Positions 34,081 through 42,700 are shown, numbered from the stretch's first letter. The stretch: DNA of 64,000 bases from CAZHNW01 sp942491575 (GCA_942491575.1 CALOBT010000025.1:1860001-1924000); one strand, 5' to 3'. Notes: generated from the sequence alone by a model not told the origin. Made by a program: numbers and translations.

Positions 34081-34563
34081 ATGATGAAAAATTCAAAAAA
34101 TGAAATACATATATTCACAGATGGTAGCTGTAACCATATACACAGAATTGGCGGCTGGGCTGCAATACTACTATTCGATGATGAAGAAATTTTACTTGAA
34201 GGCAAAGAATTAGATACAACTCACAACAGAATGGAATTGCTATCTGTAATTAGAGCCCTTGAGCATATAGAGGATCAAAACCTGACGAATTATAAAATCA
34301 TTATATATTCAGACAGTCAGTATGTAGTAAAACTTATAGAACGCAAAGAAAAACTGACAGCCTCAAACTTTTCCACAAACAAGGGCAATCCTGTCCGAAA
34401 TAAAGAACTAGTGGAAAAGATCCTGTATTTTATTGATTCTCTAAATCCTGATTTTCAAAAAGTTAAAGCCCATCAGAAAAAAAGCAGCCTGAGAAACTAC
34501 AACCGTGATGTCGATAAGATATCAAGAAGGATTGTACGGGAACATGTCAGAGGACATCTTTAG
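34081..34563 (+). CDS. rnhA: Ribonuclease HI
   Basis: A 160-residue RNase H. The catalytic carboxylates are visible: Asp14 in HIFTDGSCN, Glu52 in HNRMELL, Asp78 in IYSDSQYV, and a late Asp in NRDVDK. The typical handle region (KEKLTASNFSTNKGNPVRN) is replaced by a variant without the usual WKxxNWK pattern. It cleaves the RNA of RNA-DNA hybrids. No ribosome site is visible before the two tandem ATG codons at 34081, as in the upstream gene, so it may be read from the same transcript. Confidence 0.87.
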   Translation: MMKNSKNEIHIFTDGSCNHIHRIGGWAAILLFDDEEILLEGKELDTTHNRMELLSVIRALEHIEDQNLTNYKIIIYSDSQYVVKLIERKEKLTASNFSTNKGNPVRNKELVEKILYFIDSLNPDFQKVKAHQKKSSLRNYNRDVDKISRRIVREHVRGHL

Positions 34564-34608
34564 CTACTAACCCGGGGTTAGGGCTAGAGGTTTCTCCCCA
34601 CGAAATAC

Positions 34609-34636
34609 TTGACTTCTCCAATGCTGAAACTATAGT
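34609..34636 (+). promoter_or_regulatory. Sigma-70-type promoter of the small membrane protein gene
   Basis: TTGACT (34609-34614), a 16-base spacer and TATAGT (34631-34636), 26 bases before the ATG at 34663. Confidence 0.6.
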
Positions 34637-34662
34637 CGCAGGACTATCTATGGAGATGTAAT

Positions 34663-34938
34663 ATGAACACTGTTAAAAGCTTCCTGGTTCCTGCGGCAAT
34701 TGCCTTCCCCATCTGGACCATACTCTGGATACCCGTCAGCTTCCTCTTTGAGCAGAATCCTGTAATTTCAGCGGCACTGCTGGCGCCGATCCTTGGATTC
34801 ACAAGTTTTCACCGTATCGGTGGATGGCAGACCCCCCTCTTCGAGGAGATTACTTTTCCCTGGATGGTATACTGGATCGGACTAGCCGCTGCTGTTATTC
34901 TCATCAGACGCCTGAGAAAAAATACCGGCTCAGAGTAA
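34663..34938 (+). CDS. Small integral membrane protein
   Basis: A 91-residue hydrophobic protein with about three membrane helices (residues 5-28, 34-46 and 64-82), and a short FHRIGGWQTPLFEEITFPW loop between the last two. The C-terminus is basic (IRRLRKN), so it probably faces the cytoplasm. GGAGATG precedes the ATG, and it has its own promoter at 34609. I recognise no family. It lies upstream of glpQ on the same strand with a 128-base gap. Confidence 0.6.
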   Translation: MNTVKSFLVPAAIAFPIWTILWIPVSFLFEQNPVISAALLAPILGFTSFHRIGGWQTPLFEEITFPWMVYWIGLAAAVILIRRLRKNTGSE

Positions 34939-35066
34939 TTTTCACAGGCTGCTTTACCTTTCGGGCCTTTAACTTCCCCCGACGGGAAAACAGGATCGGT
35001 GTAATTCTGGTTGACTTTTCCCGGCTCATACAATGAAATATTGTAACGATTTTTGGAGCAAATACT

Positions 35067-36098
35067 ATGAATTTTACGAGATTACTTATGATTACCCTCA
35101 TTTCAATGGCGGCGGTCTCCTGCCAGAAAGGGACCGAACAAAAAATTGTCATCGCCCACCGCGGCGCCTGCGGTTATCTGCCGGAACATACCCTGGAGAC
35201 AAAGGCGATGGCCTATGCCATGGGGGCCGACTACATCGAGCAGGACGTTGCCCTCACAAAAGATAACCGCGCAGTAGTGATACATGATCACTACCTGGAT
35301 ACGGTGAGCAATGTGAAGGAAGTTTACAAGGGACGCAGCCGAAAGGACCGCCGCTTCTACGTAATCGACTTCACACTTGCAGAACTTCAGCGCCTCACCT
35401 TTCATGAACGGATAGACCGGGAAACAGGCAAAGCGGTATACCCGAAAAGGTTTCCCTTCTCGCGTTCCATACCATTTCGCATTCATACCCTTGAAGAGGA
35501 AATAGAATTGATCCAGGGGATGAATAAGAGCACCGGAAATGATATCGGTATATACCCGGAGCTAAAGGCCCCGTGGTTCCATAAAAATGAAGGAAAGGAC
35601 ATTGCAAAAATCGTCCTCGGTATTCTGAACCGTTACGGATACAAAACCAGGGAAGACAGGTGCTACCTGCAATGCTTTGATCCCGTCTGCCTGAAATATC
35701 TCCGCAATGATTTAAAGACTGACCTGAAACTTATTCAGCTCATCGCAGATAATTCATGGAACGAAACACCGGGTGTCGATTATGATTCCATGCGCACACA
35801 GGAAGGTATTAAAAAAATCAGCGCCTATGCTGACGGTGTCGGGCCATGGACGGACAATATTGTAAAGTTTAACAAGGATACCGGTAAGACGGAAGTTACG
35901 GACTTCGTGAAGTATGCCCATTCAGTGAATCTGAAGGTGCACCCATACACCTTCAGGGCTGATTCACTTCCGGAATATACTGAAACCTTTGACGGACTAC
36001 TGAATGTTTTTGTGGGGGAATTAAATATCGACGGTTTCTTTACAGACTTCCCCGATAAGGGTGTATCCTTTTTAAAACGTTTTGGTTATCGCGACTGA
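35067..36098 (+). CDS. glpQ: Glycerophosphodiester phosphodiesterase, lipoprotein
   Basis: A 343-residue GlpQ-type enzyme. The N-terminus is a lipoprotein signal (LISMAAVSC, Cys19), placing it on the periplasmic or outer face of a membrane. Catalytic features are IVIAHRGACGYLPEHTLET, GADYIEQDVALTKD and VVIHDHYLD (the two His and the metal carboxylates), then IYPELKAPWF and a closing NIDGFFTDFPDKG. It cuts glycerophosphodiesters to glycerol-3-phosphate and an alcohol. TTGGAGC precedes the ATG. It heads a run of plus-strand genes for two more hydrolases and an AEC transporter. A GlpT-type glycerol-3-phosphate antiporter is encoded 4 kb on, on the opposite strand. Confidence 0.92.
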   Translation: MNFTRLLMITLISMAAVSCQKGTEQKIVIAHRGACGYLPEHTLETKAMAYAMGADYIEQDVALTKDNRAVVIHDHYLDTVSNVKEVYKGRSRKDRRFYVIDFTLAELQRLTFHERIDRETGKAVYPKRFPFSRSIPFRIHTLEEEIELIQGMNKSTGNDIGIYPELKAPWFHKNEGKDIAKIVLGILNRYGYKTREDRCYLQCFDPVCLKYLRNDLKTDLKLIQLIADNSWNETPGVDYDSMRTQEGIKKISAYADGVGPWTDNIVKFNKDTGKTEVTDFVKYAHSVNLKVHPYTFRADSLPEYTETFDGLLNVFVGELNIDGFFTDFPDKGVSFLKRFGYRD

Positions 36099-36148
36099 CT
36101 TAAAAAAATTAAAATATAAAAAAACCGGACAAAAGGAGTAAAAGAGGA

Positions 36149-37363
36149 ATGACTGGATCAAAAAAACTCCAAATATTTTCAATACTGCTGCTCACCGCAG
36201 CCATTGGATGCGGCAAGACGGAAAAACGCCTGCAGGAAACAAAACTAAATACAAATTTCACCACTTCCCCAGACACAACCTGGGAACAGTATGTTTCAGA
36301 CACAAAAAAAATTATTGGCAGGACACGGGTTGACCTCTCAGAGAAAAACCGGGAAAGCGTCATAGAGATGAACGGTCCCTATACCCTGAAGCCCGCAACC
36401 CCTCCCGGTGCAGATGGAAAATACGCAAAGGGAATTCTACTCACCCATGGGCTCTCGGACAGTCCATATTTTCTTCGCCACCTTGCCAGATACTTTCAAA
36501 AAAAAGGATTCCTTGTTTTCGGCCTCCTTCTTCCGGGACACGGCACGGTTCCCGGAGATTTAACCGAGGTCAATCGCAGTGAATGGAAAAAGGCCATTGA
36601 TTACGGGATGAAACGCCTGGGCCTCAGGGCAAAAAATATCTACATGGGAGGATTTTCTCTCGGCTGCGCCCTTTCCGTTAATTATGCCCTGCAGCACAGT
36701 GATGTGACCGCCCTATTCCTTTTTGCACCCGCCATGAAAATCAATTCGAGCGTGGCATGGCTGGCACCGGCAGTGGCGGCACTTTCCACCTGGGAAGACA
36801 TACAGGATGACTACGATTATACAAAGTATCACTCCTTTGCATACAACGGTGCGGCAGAAACCTATAAACTAATCGAAGAGAATGACGTCCTTATGGAAGA
36901 AAAAAAGAAACGTCTAGCCATGCCTGTATTTGCCGTACAGAGTATTGACGACACAACCGTCGATGCCAAACGCTCCATTGAGACATTCGACAGATTTTTC
37001 ACATCCCCCAAAAACCGCTTTCTCCTTTATACCACTACCCCGGAGAAAGATTACGATGGAGATAAAAACTTCATTACTACAAAAATGTCCTATCTTCCGG
37101 AGCAGATGATTATCGGCTTCTCTCATGTGGGCCTGACCTTCCCCGCCGATGATCCCCATTACGGAATAAAGGGTGATTACCGGTACTGTCATCACTATGA
37201 AAAAGGGAGCTCAGAAAGGAAGTTATGTTCCACCGGAAAAAATATCTGGCGGGGGGAAAAAACAAAAGAGAACCTGAAAAAACACCCCGCAATGGCACGG
37301 CTCACCTTCAATCCCTATTTTGGTGAACTTTTGCAGCATATAGATAAATTCCTGAAACAGTGA
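36149..37363 (+). CDS. Alpha/beta hydrolase (monoacylglycerol-lipase-like), exported
   Basis: A 404-residue hydrolase with a lipoprotein-like signal (ILLLTAAIGC). Residues 90-115 hold ILLTHGLSDSPYFLRHLARYF (oxyanion-hole strand), then LLPGHGTVPGDL and the nucleophile elbow YMGGFSLGCA with Ser near residue 170. AVQSIDDTTVDAK places the acid and GFSHVGL the likely His. The family (Hydrolase_4 / serine aminopeptidase S33) includes lysophospholipases and monoacylglycerol lipases. AAGGAG and GAGGA stand before the ATG. It lies 50 bases after glpQ, which supports a part in external lipid breakdown; the true substrate is unknown. Confidence 0.8.
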   Translation: MTGSKKLQIFSILLLTAAIGCGKTEKRLQETKLNTNFTTSPDTTWEQYVSDTKKIIGRTRVDLSEKNRESVIEMNGPYTLKPATPPGADGKYAKGILLTHGLSDSPYFLRHLARYFQKKGFLVFGLLLPGHGTVPGDLTEVNRSEWKKAIDYGMKRLGLRAKNIYMGGFSLGCALSVNYALQHSDVTALFLFAPAMKINSSVAWLAPAVAALSTWEDIQDDYDYTKYHSFAYNGAAETYKLIEENDVLMEEKKKRLAMPVFAVQSIDDTTVDAKRSIETFDRFFTSPKNRFLLYTTTPEKDYDGDKNFITTKMSYLPEQMIIGFSHVGLTFPADDPHYGIKGDYRYCHHYEKGSSERKLCSTGKNIWRGEKTKENLKKHPAMARLTFNPYFGELLQHIDKFLKQ

Positions 37364-37397
37364 CATCCGAACTGGAGAGTATTTTTTCGTTACCAGC

Positions 37398-37434
37398 GCA
37401 TTTCCTCTTCAATGATTTTTAAAAGAGGAAATGC
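37398..37434 (+). terminator. 12-bp hairpin between hydrolase genes
   Basis: GCATTTCCTCTT (37398-37409) and AAGAGGAAATGC (37423-37434) are perfect inverse complements with a 13-base loop, followed by TTAAATT. It separates the alpha/beta hydrolase and the beta-lactamase-fold gene and may be a partial terminator. Confidence 0.5.
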
Positions 37435-37496
37435 TTAAATTAAAAAATAGATCTGATCCACCCGGACACTGTCAAACACATTTTCTGGAGGAACAC

Positions 37497-38726
37497 ATGG
37501 AAAATATCTCTACATTCAAAAAATTCAGAAATATCTTTCTGAAGACAACGGGCATACTTCTTGCGATACTTTTGGTCATCAGTTTATTTAACATAGACAA
37601 GCTTACACGTCTTTATCGCGTTGTCACCCTCTTTGAACCCGACCGCATCGAGGAAAACTTCAGGACCATGGGAGAAACCTTCAAAAGCCGAAGAGTCCAT
37701 CACGGTAAAAACATTTTTCGTTTCAAGCGTTCAACTAAAAAACTTCCCGCCACCTACACTTATGAAGGCAAAAAAAAGAATCTTGATAAATGGCTGCACC
37801 GTACCGGCACAACCGGTCTTGTGGTCGTAAAAGATGACACAATTCTTTTCGAAAAATATTACCGCGGCAACACTGAGAATTCGAAGGCAATCACCTGGTC
37901 TGTTGCAAAATCCTTTATTTCCGCAATGTTCGGAATCGCAATGGCGGAGGGGCACATCAAAAATGTAATGGAACCCGTATCAGCCTATGCTCCCTTTCTG
38001 AAAAAAAGCGGTTACAATGGCGTACCCATCAAACATGTTCTGCAGATGTCTTCAGGAGTTCGGTTTAATGAAGATTACGGGGACTTTAATTCAGACATCA
38101 ATCGAATGGGGCGTGCCTTTGCACTCAACACTCCCTTTGATGACTTCGTTGTATCCCTTACATCAGAGAAGAAGCCCGGCACTTTCAATCATTACGTCAG
38201 CATGGATACACAGGTACTGGGAATTCTTCTCCGGGAGGCTACGGGTAAAAACATGTCCGCCTACCTGGAAGAAAAAATATGGATACCCTGCGGCATGGAA
38301 TCAGATGCCCTCTGGATGATAGACAGTGCCGGCACTGAAGCCGCCTTCTGTGGTTTGAATATAGTTCTGCGCGACTATGCCCGATTCGGACGTCTCTTTC
38401 TTAAAAACGGCAACTGGGAGGGAAAACAGATCATACCGGCTGAATGGGTAAAGGATTCCATCACCCCGGACGCCCCCCATCTGCAGGCTGGAAAAAATCC
38501 GAAATCGAGCTGGGTACTTGGCTACGGCTACCAGTGGTGGATCCCTGAAAACCGTGACGGAGATTATCTTGCAATTGGAATCTACGGCCAGTTCATCTAC
38601 ATCTACCCGAAGTATAACATAGTCATCGCTAAAACATCAGCATATGCGGACTATAACAAAGACGGTGATGCAATGGAAATCGAAACAATCGAGATGTTTC
38701 GTTCTATTGCAAAAAAAATGAAATAA
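37497..38726 (+). CDS. Beta-lactamase-fold serine hydrolase (class C type), membrane-anchored
   Basis: A 409-residue protein. ATG at 37497 is chosen for its GGAGG site; the frame extends further up without support. Residues 16-32 are a membrane anchor. The serine-hydrolase domain has the SxxK motif at Ser135-Lys138 (TWSVAKSF), HVLQMSSGVRFNEDYGD, and NHYVSMDTQVLG with the second motif Tyr, plus a later WILGYGYQWW-like segment (SWVLGYGYQWWIP). Relatives are esterases, D-aminopeptidases and penicillin-binding proteins, not true resistance enzymes. It sits in the glpQ run of hydrolases and ends 16 bases before the AEC transporter gene. Confidence 0.85.
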   Translation: MENISTFKKFRNIFLKTTGILLAILLVISLFNIDKLTRLYRVVTLFEPDRIEENFRTMGETFKSRRVHHGKNIFRFKRSTKKLPATYTYEGKKKNLDKWLHRTGTTGLVVVKDDTILFEKYYRGNTENSKAITWSVAKSFISAMFGIAMAEGHIKNVMEPVSAYAPFLKKSGYNGVPIKHVLQMSSGVRFNEDYGDFNSDINRMGRAFALNTPFDDFVVSLTSEKKPGTFNHYVSMDTQVLGILLREATGKNMSAYLEEKIWIPCGMESDALWMIDSAGTEAAFCGLNIVLRDYARFGRLFLKNGNWEGKQIIPAEWVKDSITPDAPHLQAGKNPKSSWVLGYGYQWWIPENRDGDYLAIGIYGQFIYIYPKYNIVIAKTSAYADYNKDGDAMEIETIEMFRSIAKKMK

Positions 38727-38742
38727 TGGTCCTGTACACCTT

Positions 38743-39729
38743 ATGAGCATGTTCTTTACAACCCTTGAAGCGGTAGTCACTCTTATTGGAATCGGTCTGC
38801 TCGGTTTCTGGATAATTGCCCGAAAAAAAGTCCCGGAACAGATAATGGAGGTGGTCCCTCCCCTGGCCATTGATATTGCCCTCCCCTGCCTGGTAATCAA
38901 TAATATTCTGCGGAAATTCAATCCCGCAGTCAACAGTTCATGGTGGAGCCTTCCCATCTGGTGGATTGGCTTCACCGCAGTGGCCCTCACCGTGGCCCTC
39001 GTATTGTCGAAAACTGTCAGAAAAAAATATCGCAAAGAATTCACAATGTCTCTTTTTTACCAGAACAGTGCATTCCTCCCCATTGCAATAATCTCAGGCA
39101 TTTTCGGCTACGACTCCCCCTATCTGGCGGATCTCTTTATTTTTACAATGCTTTACCCTGCATTTTTCTTTAACACCTATCATCTCTTCTTTCTTGAGAA
39201 AAAAGAAAAAATGAAGGGACAGGGAGAGGAAGTCTTAAAAACCGCGATAAAGATAGACTGGACTAAGGTTTTCAACCCGGTACTGGTGGCTACCCTATTT
39301 GCCCTGGCACTGAAACTTACCAGCCTCTCCGGCTTTGTTCCGAGGTTCGCCCTCAACATTACAGAGAGCATGGGCAAGATGACCATCCCGCTGATCATCC
39401 TGATCATAGGAGGGTCTATATATATCGACGTACAGAAAAAAGACAGGATATACAGGCTGGAAATACTTCAGTTTATATTTTATAAAAACATTCTCATGCC
39501 TTCCATTATACTTCCCCTTCTCATTTTTCTGAAACCTTCATATAACATCGCCCTGATACTGGTGCTTCAAAGTGCTACGCCGCCCATTACAGCGGCCCCC
39601 ATCGTCACGGAAAGGGCCGGGGGAAACAGGGGCCTGGTTAACCAGTTCCTTGTCTCCAGCTTTTTCATTTCACTTATTACTATTCCGGTGATTATCTATA
39701 TTTTCCACCTGTTTTTCCCTGTTCAATAA
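38743..39729 (+). CDS. AEC family transporter
   Basis: A 328-residue integral membrane protein with about ten helices and the auxin efflux carrier (AEC) plan. The opening is LEAVVTLIGIGLLGFWIIARK with LPCLVINNILRKFNPAV, an IASGIFGYDSP-like turn (IISGIFGYDSP), the inter-lobe loop EKKEKMKGQGEEVLKTA, and a late LVLQSATPPITAAPIVTERAGG segment. Family members export or import organic acids and related anions using ion gradients. It follows the serine hydrolase by 16 bases and closes the plus-strand run begun by glpQ. No ribosome site is clear; two ATGs lie six bases apart. Confidence 0.88.
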   Translation: MSMFFTTLEAVVTLIGIGLLGFWIIARKKVPEQIMEVVPPLAIDIALPCLVINNILRKFNPAVNSSWWSLPIWWIGFTAVALTVALVLSKTVRKKYRKEFTMSLFYQNSAFLPIAIISGIFGYDSPYLADLFIFTMLYPAFFFNTYHLFFLEKKEKMKGQGEEVLKTAIKIDWTKVFNPVLVATLFALALKLTSLSGFVPRFALNITESMGKMTIPLIILIIGGSIYIDVQKKDRIYRLEILQFIFYKNILMPSIILPLLIFLKPSYNIALILVLQSATPPITAAPIVTERAGGNRGLVNQFLVSSFFISLITIPVIIYIFHLFFPVQ

Positions 39730-39786
39730 TTTTATCAGGCAGGGAAATACCGTTGGCCAATCAGGGATTTCTCTCATTCTGAAAAG

Positions 39787-39823
39787 GGACCGTCATAAAA
39801 TAAAGTTTTGGACGGCCTTTTTT
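39787..39823 (+). terminator. Intrinsic terminator after the AEC transporter
   Basis: GGACCGTC (39787-39794) pairs with GACGGCC (39811-39817), one bulged A, followed by TTTTTT. The same word returns inverted at 39892-39900 (AAGGCCGTC), so a larger alternative pairing also exists. Confidence 0.7.
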
Positions 39824-39889
39824 CATGCATATACACTTTTTCACATATCTATCGGGGCAAGAATAAATACAGAAGCTTTATTGATACTA

Positions 39890-40209
39890 GAAGGCCGTCA
39901 AGGACGACGGTATGGATGGAGAAAAGATATAGGGCGGAGCGCAGGAGGCGCTCTCCCGCCCGTTGAGCCTCCCCGGCGCCTGATGCTGATCAGGAAGATC
40001 GAATGCCAGCGTGAAACAGGAGGTTTCAATAAACGCTGGCGGGGCGCCCTTTACTCCTGGCCCCTCTCGGACATCCTTTCCTCCGGGGCACTTGTACGTC
40101 CTGTACGGCGTTTGTGGCGAGACAAAAAGGGCCCCTGGAGGGAGGGGCATGCTTATGTGTACGAAAAATGGGTAATTATGAGAGGGAGTGGCCCTTTTGG
40201 GACACCCCC
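39890..40209. repeat. GC-rich palindrome island, unexplained
   Basis: About 320 bases between convergent genes, GC-richer than the rest, contain at least five local inverted repeats: GGGCGG...CCGCCC (39932-39961), CCTGAT/ATCAGG (39979-39994), GCCAGCGT/ACGCTGGC enclosing GAAAC/GTTTC (40005-40040), GCCCCT/AGGGGC (40131-40148) and GGGAGTGGCCC/GGGACACCCCC (40184-40209, two mismatches). Open frames run through on both strands but show no ribosome site or family motif. It looks like a structured RNA or a composite of dispersed palindromic repeats rather than a gene. Confidence 0.6.
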
Positions 40210-40220
40210 TTAAGAGGCTG

Positions 40221-41543
40221 CTATGCCCGTGGTCTGATCTTCCATGTAAAGGATAAAAGCACTATTGCCATGATATTGCAAAAATAGATGGCATAAATAA
40301 CAGCATCCCATCCATAGTCGGGATTTCCAGCGAGCCATCCGAGGCCCTTTGCCTGGACAGTTCTTCCCAGGTATCCGAAGAGACCAACAAAACCGGCAGC
40401 TGCACCGACGGCTTTTTTGGATGTAAGATCAAGGGCGGAAACCCCCAGGAGCATTACCGGGGGATAAACAAAAAAGCCGATGATACCGAGAAAAACCATG
40501 TCGAGCCAGAGGTTCCCCGGGGGATTGTACTTCAGCCCGATAAAGGCGAACAGTATGGGTATCATACAGAGAAGGCTCACCATGCCACGGCGCCCTCCCA
40601 CACGGTCAGAGAGCCATCCCATCAGCAGGGTGCTTGGAATACCGCCAAACTCTAAGACCAGAATGCCAATCCCTCCCCCGGTGAGTGTTGCCTGCTTGAC
40701 TTCCTTAAGATATGTAGGACCCCAGTCAAGCATACTGTAGCGTACAATGTAGACGAAAAAGTTTGCAATAGCAAAGAGCCACAAAAACTTATTCGTCAGG
40801 ATATAATCGACGAAGAGTTCCCTTGTCCCCAGTTCCTTTTCATGCTCTTCTGTTTCATCGGGGGGATAATCATTTTTATATTCCTCAATAGAAGGAAGTC
40901 CCTCAGACTGCGGGGTATCCCTGAGACGCCATGCAAGGTATACCGCCCCGACAAGTGCAATAGCCCCCGGTACATAGAAGGCGGAACTCCAGCTCCACCT
41001 GCCTGCCGCCCATGCGGCAATGACACCCGCCAGTCCGCCGCCGATGTTATGGGCAATATTCCATATGGCAAAGACGGTACCCCTTTCACTGACACTGTAC
41101 CAGTGACCGATTGTGCGACCGCAGGGGGGCCACCCCATCCCCTGGACAAATCCGTTCATGGACCAGAGAAGAAGATGCAGTCCGTAACTCTCCACGGAAC
41201 CGAAAACAAAGTTTAATATTGCAGTCAGCAGTAATCCCATGGGCATAAAACGCTTGGGATTACTCCTGTCAGAAACTGATCCCATGAGAAATTTGCCGAG
41301 GCCGTAACTGATGGCGGTAATGGCGAGGATATTACCAATCATGTCATGGCTATAGTGAAGAACCCCCTCCATCTCCTTTGCCACTGTAGAGAGATTATTC
41401 CGAACGAGATAGAAGACGGCATAACCAATAAAGGTAGATTCGAGCATACTGTAGCGGTACTTTGAATAGAGTCGATTAACTTCCTTTTCCGGAAGACGCT
41501 CTTTATGCGGCAGGGGCCTGAAAAAATCCAATAACTTCTTCAT
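40221..41543 (-). CDS. glpT: MFS organophosphate:phosphate antiporter, glycerol-3-phosphate type
   Basis: A 440-residue transporter with twelve predicted helices and the GlpT/UhpT/UhpC sequence pattern. It shows FYLVRNNLSTVAKEM (the Arg-containing first helix end), SYGLGKFLMGSVSDRSNPKRFMP, NGFVQGMGWPPCGRTIGHWYS and ERGTVFAIWNIAHNIGG, all conserved in organophosphate:Pi antiporters. A second conserved Arg is in VYIVRYSMLDWGPTYL. It imports glycerol-3-phosphate or a similar sugar phosphate in exchange for phosphate. It lies 8 bases after a YhhN-family gene with which it shares a promoter, and faces the glpQ run. Substrate choice between G3P and hexose phosphate is inferred from GlpQ nearby. Confidence 0.87.
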   Translation of the reverse strand: MKKLLDFFRPLPHKERLPEKEVNRLYSKYRYSMLESTFIGYAVFYLVRNNLSTVAKEMEGVLHYSHDMIGNILAITAISYGLGKFLMGSVSDRSNPKRFMPMGLLLTAILNFVFGSVESYGLHLLLWSMNGFVQGMGWPPCGRTIGHWYSVSERGTVFAIWNIAHNIGGGLAGVIAAWAAGRWSWSSAFYVPGAIALVGAVYLAWRLRDTPQSEGLPSIEEYKNDYPPDETEEHEKELGTRELFVDYILTNKFLWLFAIANFFVYIVRYSMLDWGPTYLKEVKQATLTGGGIGILVLEFGGIPSTLLMGWLSDRVGGRRGMVSLLCMIPILFAFIGLKYNPPGNLWLDMVFLGIIGFFVYPPVMLLGVSALDLTSKKAVGAAAGFVGLFGYLGRTVQAKGLGWLAGNPDYGWDAVIYAIYFCNIMAIVLLSFTWKIRPRA

Positions 41544-41551
41544 AATATTTT

Positions 41552-42241
41552 TTATACTTCCCTGTTACCTGATATTTCAAAACATGAAAGGGCGATAAAG
41601 AGCTGCGCCGGCCCGTAAGTGGCCCATGTGAAAATTGTGCTCTTCGGTATCTTTATCAGGAAGGCATTAATGGCAAGAATCAGATCCGAAGTGAGAAAAA
41701 GGGACGCCCCGAGAAGCAGGATAACAGCCCTCCGGTCATGGATGCGGTCATATCTTGTCAGGGCAAAAAAGAACATGGTAGAAATAATCGTCATATATGC
41801 AAGGACCGATACATCGAGGCCACCGGTTTTCCCATGGACCCTGGAGTAAAATATGGCGACAACCAGCAGTAATAATACCAGGGGTATTCCATGCCATTTC
41901 TTGAATGAATAACCTTCCGCGAAGGCAAAAATATAGAGAAAGTGGGTCAGCAGAAAAAAGACTATGCCATACTGAAGAAGGTCAACTTCCACAATCATCA
42001 GCAGGGTATCTCCCACCAGGGCAGTGAGGAGTCCCGCAATAATCATGGCGCGATAGCGGTCAGGGACCTCCTTCGCCAGGGAAAGGATGGCAATTCCCGC
42101 CGCTGCCGCGGTTATTGCCGGAGTCAGAATATACTTTCCGGGCAGAATGTCAAAATAAGTTACGATCTCACGGGTGATAAAGACCAGTCCCCATAAGTAA
42201 AGAAGAACCTTTAAATTTTTTTCAACGCTGTTAGTTTTCAC
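41552..42241 (-). CDS. YhhN/TMEM86-family membrane protein (possible lysoplasmalogenase)
   Basis: A 229-residue protein with about eight membrane helices. GTG at 42241 is chosen because AGGAG lies 6 bases upstream; a TTG six codons earlier is less likely. The family pattern is visible in AMIIAGLLTALVGDTLLM, YGIVFFLLTHFLYIFAF and LGASLFLTSDLILAIN, with the paired Asp residues thought to bind metal. The mammalian member TMEM86B hydrolyses lysoplasmalogen. The gene is 8 bases before glpT, and a consensus promoter lies upstream, so the two are an operon. Lipid head-group release by YhhN followed by uptake is a reasonable but unproved link. Confidence 0.82.
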   Translation of the reverse strand: MKTNSVEKNLKVLLYLWGLVFITREIVTYFDILPGKYILTPAITAAAAGIAILSLAKEVPDRYRAMIIAGLLTALVGDTLLMIVEVDLLQYGIVFFLLTHFLYIFAFAEGYSFKKWHGIPLVLLLLVVAIFYSRVHGKTGGLDVSVLAYMTIISTMFFFALTRYDRIHDRRAVILLLGASLFLTSDLILAINAFLIKIPKSTIFTWATYGPAQLFIALSCFEISGNREV

Positions 42242-42285
42242 GATTCTCTCCTCACACAAAAATGCTGCTGATAAATATAATAAAA

Positions 42286-42314
42286 AGTATAACTTTCACG
42301 AGGCAGGAAGTCAA
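42286..42314 (-). promoter_or_regulatory. Consensus sigma-70 promoter of the yhhN-glpT operon
   Basis: On the minus strand: TTGACT (42314-42309), 17 bases and TATACT (42291-42286), about 45 bases before the GTG at 42241. Confidence 0.75.
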
Positions 42315-42490
42315 GGGACGAAAGAAATATCCCCCTGCTTTATATTTCAACTTCCTTCTCTAAAATATTTTTATTAATCAGGACACGGATACATATCGAA
42401 AAGGTCAAAAGTTTTTTTTAATAAATTGATTTATTTAAAAAAAATTATAAAATCAGGCAATAAATTGCCCCTCGATTCGTCGTATAGACT

Positions 42491-42690
42491 ATGACAGCAG
42501 AAGAAAAAATACGGATTTCAAAATTTTTCAGAGAAGAATATGACAACATGCTCGGCTATGTCAAAAAGCAGGTGGACGACATGGCGTCACTGGACGGCGA
42601 AGATATCCGGAAGAAAAAATGAAGCACTACGACGAGTTCTGGAAGAGTGAAGGCCGCGAAGCATTTGACAAATTTCTTGAGAGTAAATAA
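42491..42690 (+). pseudogene. Two coupled short ORFs, possible remnant of an ECF sigma factor
   Basis: A 43-codon ORF (42491-42622) and a 23-codon ORF (42619-42690) overlap as ATGA. The first reads RISKFFREEYDNMLGYVKKQ and ends soon after DGEDI. This closely resembles the first helix of ECF sigma factors just before their conserved DIVQDV block, which is missing. The second is MKHYDEFWKSEGREAFDKFL. The simplest reading is an internal deletion of a sigma-factor gene. An alternative is a genuine pair of small coupled proteins. No ribosome site precedes the first ATG; TTGATT/TAAAAT-like promoter bases lie upstream. Confidence 0.4.
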
Positions 42691-42700
42691 TAATTTTAAA

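Noticed and set aside
39881..40213. A 110-codon plus-strand ORF (and an 87-codon minus-strand one) in the palindrome island
   Set aside because: There is no ribosome site, the composition is driven by GC palindromes, frames are open on both strands and no family motif is seen.
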